This document shows positions 15,501 to 23,433 of a stretch of DNA of 64,000 nt, one piece after another. Source of the stretch: Bacillus sp. FJAT-22090 (lineage in GTDB: Bacteria; Bacillota; Bacilli; Bacillales_A; Planococcaceae); contig NZ_VEBK01000002.1 of NCBI RefSeq assembly GCF_007676755.1, positions 186,001-250,000 of the forward strand. The letters run 5' to 3'. Below the pieces are notes generated by a model, which was not told the origin of the DNA, did no database searches, and saw only the letters and a program-made list of their open reading frames with translations. Position numbers and translations under genes: made by a program. The number at the start of each line of letters is the position of its first letter. Positions within the stretch are counted from its first letter, which is position 1.

Positions 15501-15740
15501 TTATAGTCTCTCCCATTCTTCAAAAGTATAAGTGTCATAAGCCCATGCATCGTCATTTTGCACCTTGTCAATTTCTAAATCAAAATTAAAATTTTCACTA
15601 GTTACATCTGGATATGCATAAGTTACAGTTTTATTAGTAAGATTAATATAAAAATGTTCTCCTATTTGATCGTGCTTTAATTCTCCATATATTTCATGTT
15701 TACCAACAGTCTTAGCTCTCTTCATTTCACTAATAGTCAT
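15501..15740 (-). CDS. small hypothetical protein
   Basis: 79 aa, AAGGAGG site. Beta-rich (EHFYINLTNKTVTYAY), ending in an acidic, Trp-containing tail. Spaced 19 nt from the next gene, so co-transcribed. Not recognised. Confidence 0.55.
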   Translation of the reverse strand: MTISEMKRAKTVGKHEIYGELKHDQIGEHFYINLTNKTVTYAYPDVTSENFNFDLEIDKVQNDDAWAYDTYTFEEWERL

Positions 15741-15787
15741 TATTCTCGCCTCCTTATCCTATAAATCTCTTCTTTTGTTTGATTATA

Positions 15788-15810
15788 AATTAATAACTAA
15801 TTCATGTTAA
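15788..15810 (-). repeat. SPBRE copy
   Basis: AACATGAATTAGTTATTAA; supplies the TGA stop of the third HNH gene. Confidence 0.7.
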
Positions 15811-16446
15811 ATATATTTTATAATCTTTATTCAACCATTTATTGATCTTCAGTAAACGTTCCTTTGAATAGGTATCTGCTGCAACAAACCATAACTCTAG
15901 TTCAAAATTGTGCTTCTTGCTATTGCATGATCTACATGCTGGAATACAGTTACTTAAATCATTCGCTCCCTGGTGGTCTGCGTGGTCTTTGTGTAAATTA
16001 TTCTTGTATTTCTCTTTTGCTTCTTCCTCGCTTATACCACAATACGCACATGAGTAATCGAAATACTTTTTACAGTCTTCCCACTCCTGTTTTGTAATCT
16101 CATGACTTTTGTTCACTGACCTATAAAGATTATATTCTTTAATTTTATCTTTGTTATTCCTTTGCCACTCTAAAACCTTCCCCTCTCTGACCATCTTCTT
16201 ATTTCTTTCACGTTGTTTAATTTTAGCATGGTCTGAAGTTTGATATTTTCTTAGTGTTTTTCGATATGACTCTGGATTTTCCGCCTGCCATTTGGACGCT
16301 CTTGTTTTTGTGCATCCCTTGCATTCTGAAAAGTAGTAAATATAATTTCCTTTTGATTTACTTGATTTATTTTGTGAATAGAATTCATTCAAAGGCTTTA
16401 GAATTTTACATCTGTTGCATACCTTACTCTCCTCTAATTTTTTTAT
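15802..16446 (-). CDS. HNH homing endonuclease (paralog 3 of 3), apparent ATA start
   Basis: The HNH core is intact (CAYCG, H-K-D-H in LHKDHADHQG, N-C-I-P-A-C-R-S-C-N). The first internal ATG (16392) would delete the N-terminal zinc knuckle, but the frame is open upstream and encodes KVCNRCKILKPLNEFY as in the paralogs. The only codon properly spaced after AAAGGAGAGG is ATA at 16446-16444, giving 214 aa, the same length as the 213-aa paralog. Either ATA initiates weakly or a former ATG has mutated. Confidence 0.8.
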   Translation of the reverse strand: MKKLEESKVCNRCKILKPLNEFYSQNKSSKSKGNYIYYFSECKGCTKTRASKWQAENPESYRKTLRKYQTSDHAKIKQRERNKKMVREGKVLEWQRNNKDKIKEYNLYRSVNKSHEITKQEWEDCKKYFDYSCAYCGISEEEAKEKYKNNLHKDHADHQGANDLSNCIPACRSCNSKKHNFELELWFVAADTYSKERLLKINKWLNKDYKIYLT

Positions 16447-16501
16447 GGTTCTTCCTCTCCTTTATCGAATGCAATGCTCATTTTATCTGCAAGTTAAATA
16501 G

Positions 16502-16732
16502 TTAAATATGCTTGATTGTTAAACTGTTTCTATCAATTCTACCAGTAGTCAACAACTCAACTATGTCAACCGTATCTAGCTGTACAATAGAATAACCTTC
16601 TCCTCTATCATTGTAAGCATGATACTCGTCTCTTCCTACATTTTCAATGGTGCACACATGAAATGGATCATTTACATTATCAATCTCCACCTCAAACAAG
16701 TTTTTGCCATTAATATTAATCTCCTTGCTCAT
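16502..16732 (-). CDS. small hypothetical protein
   Basis: 76 aa. GGAGAAG is placed for the ATG at 16732 (MSKEININGKNLFEVEID). The leader ATGGAGAAGATTAAAATGA resembles those of the genes at 19581 and 19884. Beta-rich, acidic. Not recognised. Confidence 0.55.
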   Translation of the reverse strand: MSKEININGKNLFEVEIDNVNDPFHVCTIENVGRDEYHAYNDRGEGYSIVQLDTVDIVELLTTGRIDRNSLTIKHI

Positions 16733-16836
16733 TTTAATCTTCTCCATTCTATTTTAGTTTTTTGTCCTCTGCAAACGTTTACCTATCACGTTCTTGTTGG
16801 CACTTCTTATAAAAGATAGATTTTATCGTAACCCTA

Positions 16837-17130
16837 TTATCTCCATCCCATTAAATATAGTAAATTATCACACCAATTTCTAGCTGGAACATACTTACCA
16901 TATTCCTCAGATGACTTTATCCATCCATAAGCCCATCCATCCCTTGTAGAGAATTTTTTAATTGTCCTTCTTAATTGAGTGTTCTCCATATATCGCAGAT
17001 TAACATTAACTCTTGGTGTTTTCTCAATAAAAGCAACTCTATTTCCTGGATTAGTATGGTCAGTTCCTTTTATCGCTCTATATGAGCAATGTTCATCATC
17101 AATCCAATTAGTTAACTCCTTGAATGCCAT
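16837..17130 (-). CDS. hypothetical protein
   Basis: 97 aa, AAAGGAGGG site. Trp-rich (NWIDDEH, DGWAYGWIKS, RNWCDNLLYLMGW) and basic. No recognised domain. Confidence 0.55.
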   Translation of the reverse strand: MAFKELTNWIDDEHCSYRAIKGTDHTNPGNRVAFIEKTPRVNVNLRYMENTQLRRTIKKFSTRDGWAYGWIKSSEEYGKYVPARNWCDNLLYLMGWR

Positions 17131-17167
17131 TTGTTATCCCTCCTTTTAAGTTAAAATCAACATTTTA

Positions 17168-17314
17168 TCAATAAACCCATTCTTCTCTTACGGTACATTC
17201 TTCTGCATTTACAATAATATAGCCTTTTTCTTCTGCAAATTTATACGCATCATCTAGGTCTTCATAATATCTGAAATAATTATTATCAAATATCACTTTA
17301 TATGCTTTAATCAT
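17168..17314 (-). CDS. 48-aa hypothetical protein
   Basis: MIKAYKVIFDNNYFRYYEDL onward to VREEWVY, with a GGGAGATGA site. A single alpha/beta motif with aromatic residues, fitting neatly between flanking genes. Not recognised. Confidence 0.5.
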   Translation of the reverse strand: MIKAYKVIFDNNYFRYYEDLDDAYKFAEEKGYIIVNAEECTVREEWVY

Positions 17315-17346
17315 TCACTATCATCTCCCTGTATAAAATTAGAATT

Positions 17347-17613
17347 TCATCCTTCAATCAAGTTTAGATTTTCGTCATAACTATTTGGATCAGCTCCAGG
17401 AACGTCCCAACCAAACATGCTCCCGCACATCATAGCTTCAATTATTCTTACATCATAAACACCGATTTCTTCATTTAGTTCATAAGTAGACTTATTCTTC
17501 CTTTCGTCCGTAATCGGGAAATAACCGCTAGTCCCTTTCACTATTTGAATCAATTCTTCAGTAACAGGATGTTCAGCATAACAATATCTTGGCAATTCTA
17601 TAACTTTACTCAT
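17347..17613 (-). CDS. hypothetical protein
   Basis: 88 aa, TTAGGAGG site. Acidic; a Met/Gly/Trp cluster (MMCGSMFGWDVPGADP) is unusual. Not recognised. Confidence 0.55.
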   Translation of the reverse strand: MSKVIELPRYCYAEHPVTEELIQIVKGTSGYFPITDERKNKSTYELNEEIGVYDVRIIEAMMCGSMFGWDVPGADPNSYDENLNLIEG

Positions 17614-17688
17614 TTTAAATACCTCCTAATTTTATTTTATTTTATTATATCAATTTTGAAATTCATATGAAACCATTCTTTCATTTAA

Positions 17689-17922
17689 TTAAAATTTAAT
17701 ATCCCATTGATTCAAAAAATCTCGAATGTCTGATTCAGTGAACAAAGTATTATATTTTCTTGAAGCTAATGAGTTATTTTCTAAAGTAATACACTTAATA
17801 GTATTTATATCAGTAGTGTTGAATGCTTCTTGTAAAGTCCTACGATCTATATTCAATAGATGTATGGCTTCTGGATTAGTGTGATAACTTGTATAGTAAA
17901 CAATTGTAGCGTGTTGAGTCAT
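17689..17922 (-). CDS. hypothetical protein
   Basis: 77 aa, AAAGGAGG site. Thr/Tyr-rich N terminus (TQHATIVYYTSYHTNPEA) and helical C terminus (TESDIRDFLNQWDIKF). Not recognised. Confidence 0.55.
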   Translation of the reverse strand: MTQHATIVYYTSYHTNPEAIHLLNIDRRTLQEAFNTTDINTIKCITLENNSLASRKYNTLFTESDIRDFLNQWDIKF

Positions 17923-17936
17923 TTATAATACCTCCT

Positions 17937-18134
17937 TTATCTATCGATCCATTCTTGATTTTCAATATATTCCCCTGCACCTAAATACTCCACAATTTGC
18001 CCTACAACCACATGATCTTTGTATTGATATAACCTCTTTGCTTCAGAAATAGCCTGTTCTTTCGTTTCAAATGATTGTTCGCTCCAGCCCCTACCATCTA
18101 AATTTGCAAAAGTCCATTTACCGTTGTTCGACAT
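17937..18134 (-). CDS. small hypothetical protein, DUF2188-like pattern
   Basis: 65 aa, AAAAGGAGA site. The WTFANLDGRGWSEQSFETKE then QAISEAKRLYQYK pattern resembles small phage proteins with strands followed by an A-x-x-x-A-K helix. The match is by eye and weak. Confidence 0.5.
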   Translation of the reverse strand: MSNNGKWTFANLDGRGWSEQSFETKEQAISEAKRLYQYKDHVVVGQIVEYLGAGEYIENQEWIDR

Positions 18135-18146
18135 AGTTTATTCTCC

Positions 18147-18169
18147 TTTTATAATTTATTTATATTATG
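18147..18169 (-). repeat. SPBRE copy
   Basis: AATATAAATAAATTATAAAA, ending at the AAAAGGAG ribosome site of the 17937-18134 gene. Confidence 0.65.
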
Positions 18170-18180
18170 AAAACATTATT

Positions 18181-18564
18181 TCATGTGTAAATTTTCCCTA
18201 CATACTTTTGCCACTCTCTATTCTTTTCGATGTAATAAATAGCATTCTCAGTAAAAATCAATTTTGAACCTAAAAGAATCTTGTGCTGTAAGTATTCATA
18301 TTGAGAAGAATCTATATAGATAATTGAATCATTGTTTAAGTTCTCAGCAATTACCCACTCAGTACCAGCATTGTATAAATAACTTTGATAAGATTTTTCG
18401 AAAGTTAGTTCATCAAAATTCTTACTTATCTTATCTGGAAAGTCCATCCAATCATGAGTGTGTTGAAAACCATTTTTACAAAAATCATTAATTCGTACTA
18501 TCGTTTCTTCTATATTTATTTCACTCAATACATAAGATTCTTGTGTATTATTTATCAATGTCAC
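18181..18564 (-). CDS. hypothetical protein
   Basis: 127 aa from GTG 18564; a TTG at 18558 is better spaced from GGAGGGG and may be the true start. Acidic with many Tyr/Ile residues, no motif. Preceded in the same operon by the gene at 18602. Confidence 0.55.
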   Translation of the reverse strand: MTLINNTQESYVLSEINIEETIVRINDFCKNGFQHTHDWMDFPDKISKNFDELTFEKSYQSYLYNAGTEWVIAENLNNDSIIYIDSSQYEYLQHKILLGSKLIFTENAIYYIEKNREWQKYVGKIYT

Positions 18565-18601
18565 CCCTCCATTGAAACCGTTATTTTACTTGATGTTAAA
18601 T

Positions 18602-18811
18602 TTAAAACTTTTTTACATAAATAGCTTTATATATCCTATTAATTGTATTGTTATCATCAACAAATATATCTCTAGATTCATTTCTGCTACAATGAGAAAA
18701 CGCTGAGTCCTCACTATGATAAGCCCCATCCACTTCTCCATCCTTAAATGTTAAATAAATGTGTTCCTCGTGAAAATCAAAATTGTCTTCAGTTTGATTG
18801 TAATTGTTCAT
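18602..18811 (-). CDS. hypothetical protein
   Basis: 69 aa, AGAGGAGA site. Asp/Glu/His-rich N-terminal half (NYNQTEDNFDFHEEHIYLTF) and a basic end. Not recognised. Confidence 0.55.
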   Translation of the reverse strand: MNNYNQTEDNFDFHEEHIYLTFKDGEVDGAYHSEDSAFSHCSRNESRDIFVDDNNTINRIYKAIYVKKF

Positions 18812-18944
18812 CCTTATTCTCCTCTATATCCTTATATAAATTCGTTCTTTTAATTGATTCTTTTGTTCTTTCTAATCTATTATTTGGTAACTGACTATCT
18901 GCAAAAAGAGACTCTTTAAACCTTTCTTTAAGTTTAACAGATTA

Positions 18945-19202
18945 CTACAATTCTGAAATATTTTTAACCACTCTTGCCACTCCACCCCAGCTGGGAACAT
19001 AAGGCTCGCCATGTTCGTATGGTATTCCGTAACGATAGTGTAATTCAACTTCTCCTGTATCAATATTTACAAGTAAGTACCTACTCTCATCCCAACTTTT
19101 GTACTCACTTTCATTGACAAAGCCACCTTTGTTAAGCTTGTTATCGACAACCATGCATCTTTGACCATCTTCAAATATAAATATGTTTCCTTTTAAAGCC
19201 AT
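18945..19202 (-). CDS. hypothetical protein, small beta-barrel pattern
   Basis: 85 aa. GGGAAG lies 7 nt before the ATG at 19202 (MALKGNIFIFEDGQRCMVV). Repeated strand-turn pattern to the end, with conserved-looking Gly/Tyr/Pro turns (YGIPYEHGEPYVPSWGG). Not recognised. Confidence 0.6.
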   Translation of the reverse strand: MALKGNIFIFEDGQRCMVVDNKLNKGGFVNESEYKSWDESRYLLVNIDTGEVELHYRYGIPYEHGEPYVPSWGGVARVVKNISEL

Positions 19203-19383
19203 AGTGTCTCTTCCCTTCAATATTTTCTCGATATTTTATCTAATAAAGTATTTTAAAATAATATACTATTCTCTAAACCTTGTTTCCCCATGTTTGTCGC
19301 TCTTCATTATCTCTTAAATCCGTTGTTTTAATACCCATTTAATCGGTTCACTTTCCATTAGTTCCAGATTCTTATATTAGTAA

Positions 19384-19581
19384 TTATTCAACCAGATCAA
19401 ACCAGTCTTTGTACGAAAGTCCATTACGATTTATTTCTTTAGCAAATGACATTTCTCTATTAGCGTCAGTAATAATTACGAAGTCTTTTTCCTCATCTCT
19501 AAACACTGGATAAGTCTTTCCTGCTGTAATTGCAACTCCAAAAATATTCTCTTCTCCTGTATGTGCGATTAATATTTTCAT
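19384..19581 (-). CDS. hypothetical protein
   Basis: 65 aa; GGAGAG precedes the ATG at 19581 (MKILIAHTGEENIFG). Beta-rich small domain. Its stop is 181 bp from the next gene upstream, a gap in which only a 21-codon ORF without a ribosome site is visible. Confidence 0.55.
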   Translation of the reverse strand: MKILIAHTGEENIFGVAITAGKTYPVFRDEEKDFVIITDANREMSFAKEINRNGLSYKDWFDLVE

Positions 19582-19597
19582 TTTAATACTCTCCATT

Positions 19598-19619
19598 TCA
19601 ATAATTTATTTTTGTTATA
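19598..19619 (-). repeat. SPBRE copy
   Basis: ATAACAAAAATAAATTATTG, upstream of the 19581 start. Confidence 0.65.
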
Positions 19620-19641
19620 GTCTTAATACATAAGATGAATT

Positions 19642-19884
19642 TTATAGCAAGTTGTTCTCTAATGCATATTTTAGAACAAACGCTTCTTCTTCACTGCTTA
19701 AATATGAAGTGTAATTTGTTTCATTGCATACCATTAAAACATCTGTGCCATTTTCACTTTTCCATATTTCAATAGTGTTATTTTCAAGCTCGCTATCTTT
19801 AAAGTCTGCCGAAAACTTAATTTCTTCTAAACCTTCGTCCTCAAAAGATTCTGTATGCAAGTAAGTAAGCTTATTAAATTTCAT
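19642..19884 (-). CDS. acidic hypothetical protein
   Basis: 80 aa from the ATG at 19884 after GGGGA. Strongly acidic (ESFEDEGLEEIKF, DSELENNTIEIW), ending in a helix (SSEEEAFVLKYALENNLL). Not recognised. Confidence 0.55.
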   Translation of the reverse strand: MKFNKLTYLHTESFEDEGLEEIKFSADFKDSELENNTIEIWKSENGTDVLMVCNETNYTSYLSSEEEAFVLKYALENNLL

Positions 19885-20018
19885 TTTAATTATCCCCATT
19901 CTAATTTTTGTTTTATTCGATTCTGTAAACCCTTGGTTTTCCTATGTTTTCAGGCACTCATATTGCAATAAAATATCGTATTTATTCGATTATGTTCAGC
20001 TCGATTTTGCTTTTTGTT

Positions 20019-20219
20019 TTAATCGATTGCCACTTGAATGAATGACTCTGCATCTTCGTTATACAATGGCGTAATAGTAATTAATGGCGGTTGTGCTTGA
20101 TCTCTATCAATAAGAATATTGCTGGTGCTAAATTTGATTACCACTTTCTTTCCTTGTTCAGTGTATCCCTCTCCTGTGAATTCAAAATCTTTTAGTATTA
20201 TGTCTTTTTCATATTCCAT
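20019..20219 (-). CDS. hypothetical protein
   Basis: 66 aa. The ATG at 20219 (MEYEKDIILKDFEF) has AGGAG about 10 nt upstream and avoids overlapping the 41-aa gene at 20239; the frame remains open to 20276. Beta-rich. Not recognised. Confidence 0.5.
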   Translation of the reverse strand: MEYEKDIILKDFEFTGEGYTEQGKKVVIKFSTSNILIDRDQAQPPLITITPLYNEDAESFIQVAID

Positions 20220-20238
20220 CTTTAATGTGCTCCTAACA

Positions 20239-20364
20239 TTATTTGTGTTCAGCTTTATACTTTTCAATTGCATCATCTATAATTTGATTAGCTTCTTTAC
20301 TTGTATAACCATGTAGCATTAACTGGCAATACCATATTAAACGTTCTTTTGCGTCCAAATTCAT
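20239..20364 (-). CDS. 41-aa protein, paralog of the one at 27978
   Basis: MNLDAKERLIWYCQLMLHGY then TSKEANQIIDDAIEKYKAE, with AGGAGA. Nearly identical in pattern to the plus-strand protein at 27978-28103 (MDAKERLIWYCQLVLKGYTS). Two or three amphipathic helices, Trp-Tyr-Cys core. Presence in both divergent clusters argues that it is a real gene and was duplicated. Confidence 0.65.
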   Translation of the reverse strand: MNLDAKERLIWYCQLMLHGYTSKEANQIIDDAIEKYKAEHK

Positions 20365-20421
20365 TCTCCTTTTTGATGTATAGTTTTTGTCTAGTGTTTG
20401 TTGTCATTTATATTTAATTCT

Positions 20422-20451
20422 CAGCTCGATTTTTCTCGATCTGTTATATGA
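20422..20451 (-). repeat. second dispersed repeat
   Basis: CAGCTCGATTTTTCTCGAT then CTGTTATATGA, 5 bp after the 20456-20656 gene; TCGA occurs twice. Confidence 0.6.
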
Positions 20452-20455
20452 TTAT

Positions 20456-20656
20456 TCACTGTCCATAAACCTTAAACCATTTATTTGCCACTCCGTATTC
20501 GAAATGTAGCGTCCATCCATTATTGACTAAGAACTTGACACCAAACTGACTGAAATGAGCTTCTACAACCTCACCAATATTTATTTCTGAATAATCCTCT
20601 TCATATAAAGATGTTTTAATTTTAACTGTATCTACACATTCTAATTTTACATTCAT
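20456..20656 (-). CDS. hypothetical protein
   Basis: 66 aa, AAAGGAG site. Small beta-barrel-like pattern (KLECVDTVKIKTSL; GEVVEAHFSQFGVKFLV; NGWTLHF). Followed directly by a second-repeat copy (20422-20451). Not recognised. Confidence 0.55.
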   Translation of the reverse strand: MNVKLECVDTVKIKTSLYEEDYSEINIGEVVEAHFSQFGVKFLVNNGWTLHFEYGVANKWFKVYGQ

Positions 20657-20719
20657 TTTCCTGACTCCTTTTTTGTCTACTTTGTATTTCGATCTAAAAC
20701 TTAATATTACTTAATATTC

Positions 20720-20974
20720 TTAATTGAAACTGTAAAGCAATTCAAGTTTATTCAAGTTGCAATTACCTTGTTTAAATTGTGAATCCCAATATCCACACTT
20801 GAAATTTCTACTTGTAATTTGTTTGCCTGCTTTATTAATCCCAGTAGTATATAAATACCCATTTTCATCTTTGTGTAAAGATACAGGAATTAATTTTGAG
20901 AACTTTAAATTTCCTTCTACAATTTTCTTTTGCTCTTCAGTGATGTTCAATTCATTAATGTTTAGGTTATTCAT
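20720..20974 (-). CDS. hypothetical protein
   Basis: 84 aa, AAAAGGGG site. Helical first third (ELNITEEQKKIVEGNLK) then beta strands and a C-rich basic end (FKCGYWDSQFKQGNCN). Not recognised. Confidence 0.55.
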   Translation of the reverse strand: MNNLNINELNITEEQKKIVEGNLKFSKLIPVSLHKDENGYLYTTGINKAGKQITSRNFKCGYWDSQFKQGNCNLNKLELLYSFN

Positions 20975-21000
20975 CTTTCATGTCCCCTTTTGTTTAATCA

Positions 21001-21147
21001 TTACCACTCTCTACCGTTTTTCACTGCTTCTAAATTTTCTTTTGCTTGCTTGATATAATCTTCTTTTCTCCAATCGTTTTCATAAAAGCTGATTACTTTT
21101 TCCAATTGTTTTTCATAGTAATTAATTAGTTTTTCTCTTTTGTTCAT
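21001..21147 (-). CDS. 48-aa helical protein
   Basis: MNKREKLINYYEKQLEKVIS then FYENDWRKEDYIKQAKENLE, AAGGAG about 10 nt upstream. Charged amphipathic helices. First gene after the promoter at 21205-21232. Confidence 0.5.
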   Translation of the reverse strand: MNKREKLINYYEKQLEKVISFYENDWRKEDYIKQAKENLEAVKNGREW

Positions 21148-21204
21148 TCTAATCATTCTCCTTCTGTTTGTTTTATTTTAATAACTCACTTATCTATTAT
21201 CTTT

Positions 21205-21232
21205 ATTATACACCAACCACATTTAATTGCAA
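21205..21232 (-). promoter_or_regulatory. sigma-A promoter
   Basis: Minus strand TTGCAA (21232-21227), 16 nt, TATAAT (21210-21205), 13 bp downstream of the SPBRE at 21246-21270. The same TTGCAA-N16-TATAAT layout recurs on the plus strand at 26590. Confidence 0.6.
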
Positions 21233-21245
21233 CAATTATTTTTAA

Positions 21246-21270
21246 TATTTTAATAATTTATTTATGTTTA
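21246..21270 (-). repeat. SPBRE copy
   Basis: AACATAAATAAATTATTAAA, 13 bp from the -35 of the promoter at 21205-21232. Confidence 0.8.
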
Positions 21271-21361
21271 TTTTTAATTTGTTTCCTTCTATATATACGA
21301 CTGGAATTATCGTGTTTCAACTCCTTTGCTTCTTAATGTATTGTATGTGCTATTACTACTT

Positions 21362-21389
21362 ATTATACCACCTTAAACTAAAAAGTAAA
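21362..21389 (-). promoter_or_regulatory. sigma-A promoter
   Basis: Minus strand TTTACT (21389-21384), 16 nt, TATAAT (21367-21362), beginning one base past the hairpin that encloses an SPBRE. Confidence 0.55.
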
Positions 21390-21437
21390 CACCTATTTGA
21401 TAATTTACTTATGTTAATTGTAAACATCAAATAGGTG
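21390..21437. terminator. 12-bp hairpin enclosing an SPBRE
   Basis: CACCTATTTGAT (21390-21401) pairs perfectly with ATCAAATAGGTG (21426-21437); part of the SPBRE at 21398-21419 fills the loop. No long U-tract follows on either strand, so it may be a terminator for the helicase transcript or an operator presented in a hairpin. Confidence 0.55.
21398..21419 (-). repeat. SPBRE copy in a hairpin loop
   Basis: TTAACATAAGTAAATTATCA, largely in the loop of the 21390-21437 hairpin. Confidence 0.75.
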
Positions 21438-21568
21438 CTCTAGATTATAATATTAAATTAGATGTTACATGAACAAACGCTTTAGCTTTTGTGAATGCAA
21501 AAGGAAACATGTTTCCGTTGGTGACAAATACTGCGTATACCTATCTATTAAGCTTGACGGAAAAATTG

Positions 21569-23029
21569 TCACTTATCAATTTGATGTATCTCCCAATAAC
21601 GTTCACTGTTACTTCTTTTAGGCAAAATAATATACTGCAATCCAATCATTTCTAGTCCACCATTTAGCTTTTTGTATCCTCTTTGCTGCTTCCCATCTAC
21701 TCTAAGATCAATCTTACCTATTAATTCATTCTGTTCTGCTTTATAAAGTCTTTTCCCGACTAAGCTTGCAAGATAGCTCTCTAGCGTTTCCTTTGATACT
21801 AAATCTTCGTAAACTATGCTTGCTTTTACATTCAGAACATCCTCCATGTACGTACGATAATTATCTTTGTTATTGTAGTCTTTCATTTTAATCAACTCCT
21901 GTAACTGTGTAACCATTTTGAAGAACATGACTTCATTAAGCTTTAATTCCACTTCGCTCTCACTTCCTATTGATTCATTATAAATAATCCCAGAAGCATT
22001 TTTATTATCCATTCTGTAATACTTGTCTGTATATACCGTAGCCCCTAGTTCTCTGAATAGGTTAGCTTCTTCTATCTTCTTACTTATTTTCGTTTCTTCT
22101 CCACCTAGAGACTGATTGCTAAACAGCTTTAAAACTAGAGTTATCTTTTCATTTTCCTTCAATCGCTTTCGTCCGATACATTGTAATAGCGTGCCTGTGT
22201 CTCTTATATTGTCACAAAGTATTATTCCTAGCTCATCATCATGTATGTTTACCCCAGCTTCAAAAACAGTAGTAGTAATTAAAACCGTTTCTTCAAAACG
22301 TTCATTCTTTAGCATTGTATTAATTTTCTCTTCGTCTACAAAGCTATAATACTTGTTGCTCTTACTACAATTGAATAACGTCCGATCCTTGTATCTGTTG
22401 TGCAACTTGAAAGCTAGTGCAGTATCATTGATAAAGAATATCGCTTTTTTGTTTCTTGTTATAGCCATATTCATGTAATGCTCTAGTGTTTCTTCATAGC
22501 GGTAAAACTCCATATGTTTAATGAAATCAAATTCTAATGGTAGTTCATAATCAATTGTTTGTATGTGCTTATGCTTGTTTAAATACTTCTTCATGTTGTC
22601 GCCTGTAGCTGACATGAATATTCTTACTTTGTCCTTTTGTTCTAATATTGCATTAAGAGAAATATCAGTAAACTTAGTCCAACTATCATCGAAGAAATGA
22701 TGAAATTCATCACACACAATATACGAGTATTCGCTAAAATCAAAATCAACTTTATTCTTATCTTTGTTTTGAGTGCCAATGTATTGATAAGTCTTAATTT
22801 CAATTACATCTGTCTTTTCGTCTCCTTCAATTTCCATATTGAATTGTGATACACAGTTCTTTCTATGAATCAGCATGAGGATTTTCTTTCCTTCTTCTTT
22901 AGCTATCTCATATAAACCATTCTTAATGAAATAACTCTTCCCTTTACCTGTTCCTGCTTTTACAGTAATAACATCACCATTGTTCCAAAACTTAATGTCT
23001 TTGGACGTAATTAACTCTGACACCTTCAT
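21569..23029 (-). CDS. superfamily 2 DEAD/DEAH-type helicase
   Basis: 486 aa from ATG 23029 (7 nt after GGAAG). Walker A KAGTGKGKS near residues 25-33, Walker B D-E-F-H-H near 107-111, motif III S-A-T near 140, and a motif VI-like QCIGRKRLK in the second RecA domain. These are the ATP-binding and strand-coupling motifs of SF2 helicases/translocases. A C-terminal extension of about 150 residues is unassigned. Likely used in phage DNA replication, repair or recombination. Confidence 0.85.
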   Translation of the reverse strand: MKVSELITSKDIKFWNNGDVITVKAGTGKGKSYFIKNGLYEIAKEEGKKILMLIHRKNCVSQFNMEIEGDEKTDVIEIKTYQYIGTQNKDKNKVDFDFSEYSYIVCDEFHHFFDDSWTKFTDISLNAILEQKDKVRIFMSATGDNMKKYLNKHKHIQTIDYELPLEFDFIKHMEFYRYEETLEHYMNMAITRNKKAIFFINDTALAFKLHNRYKDRTLFNCSKSNKYYSFVDEEKINTMLKNERFEETVLITTTVFEAGVNIHDDELGIILCDNIRDTGTLLQCIGRKRLKENEKITLVLKLFSNQSLGGEETKISKKIEEANLFRELGATVYTDKYYRMDNKNASGIIYNESIGSESEVELKLNEVMFFKMVTQLQELIKMKDYNNKDNYRTYMEDVLNVKASIVYEDLVSKETLESYLASLVGKRLYKAEQNELIGKIDLRVDGKQQRGYKKLNGGLEMIGLQYIILPKRSNSERYWEIHQIDK

Positions 23030-23047
23030 TAACACACTTCCTTAATA

Positions 23048-23068
23048 TTTTTTATAGTTTATTTATCA
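23048..23068 (-). repeat. SPBRE copy, diverged
   Basis: TGATAAATAAACTATAAAAAA; contains the stop of the 23059-23241 gene. Confidence 0.6.
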
Positions 23069-23241
23069 GACACCTTATAAGATTTAAGATGCCTGCCTAG
23101 TAATTCATTTTTTTCATATACCCAATAAGGATATCCACTCGTTTTATTTACTCCCTTATCAAACCATCTAACATTGTTATCATTAAGGTACTTTCTAAGC
23201 TTGCTGCTATAACAGTAAAAAACATCATTTTCTTTTTGCAT
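23059..23241 (-). CDS. small basic protein
   Basis: 60 aa from the ATG at 23241 (MQKENDVFYCYSSKLRKYL), GAAGGG upstream. The second half (WFDKGVNKTSGYPYWVYEK) reads like a short strand-turn-strand module. Basic; it immediately precedes the helicase gene and its stop lies in an SPBRE. Confidence 0.55.
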   Translation of the reverse strand: MQKENDVFYCYSSKLRKYLNDNNVRWFDKGVNKTSGYPYWVYEKNELLGRHLKSYKVSDK

Positions 23242-23362
23242 TGTAATTATTCCCTTCCATTTAACATTAGTCCAAACATGCAAAAAAGTATAAGGACAGA
23301 ATTATCCCTATACTTATACTATAGTCTCAAAAGCCATTTTTATCAACAAACATTTTAGTTAT

Positions 23363-23383
23363 TCTTATAATTTATTAATGTTT
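23363..23383 (-). repeat. SPBRE copy
   Basis: AAACATTAATAAATTATAAGA in the gap between 23241 and 23432, paired with the next copy. Confidence 0.7.
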
Positions 23384-23410
23384 GGTCAAATTGTTGTTAA
23401 CTGATAACAT

Positions 23411-23433
23411 AATAATGATAATTTACTCATCTT
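23411..23433 (-). repeat. SPBRE copy, diverged
   Basis: AAGATGAGTAAATTATCATT; overlaps the stop of the 23432-24220 gene. Confidence 0.6.

Noticed and set aside
19203-19383. 21-codon ORF MGIKTTDLRDNEERQTWGNKV-like
   Set aside because: No ribosome site at a usable distance; not reported as a gene.
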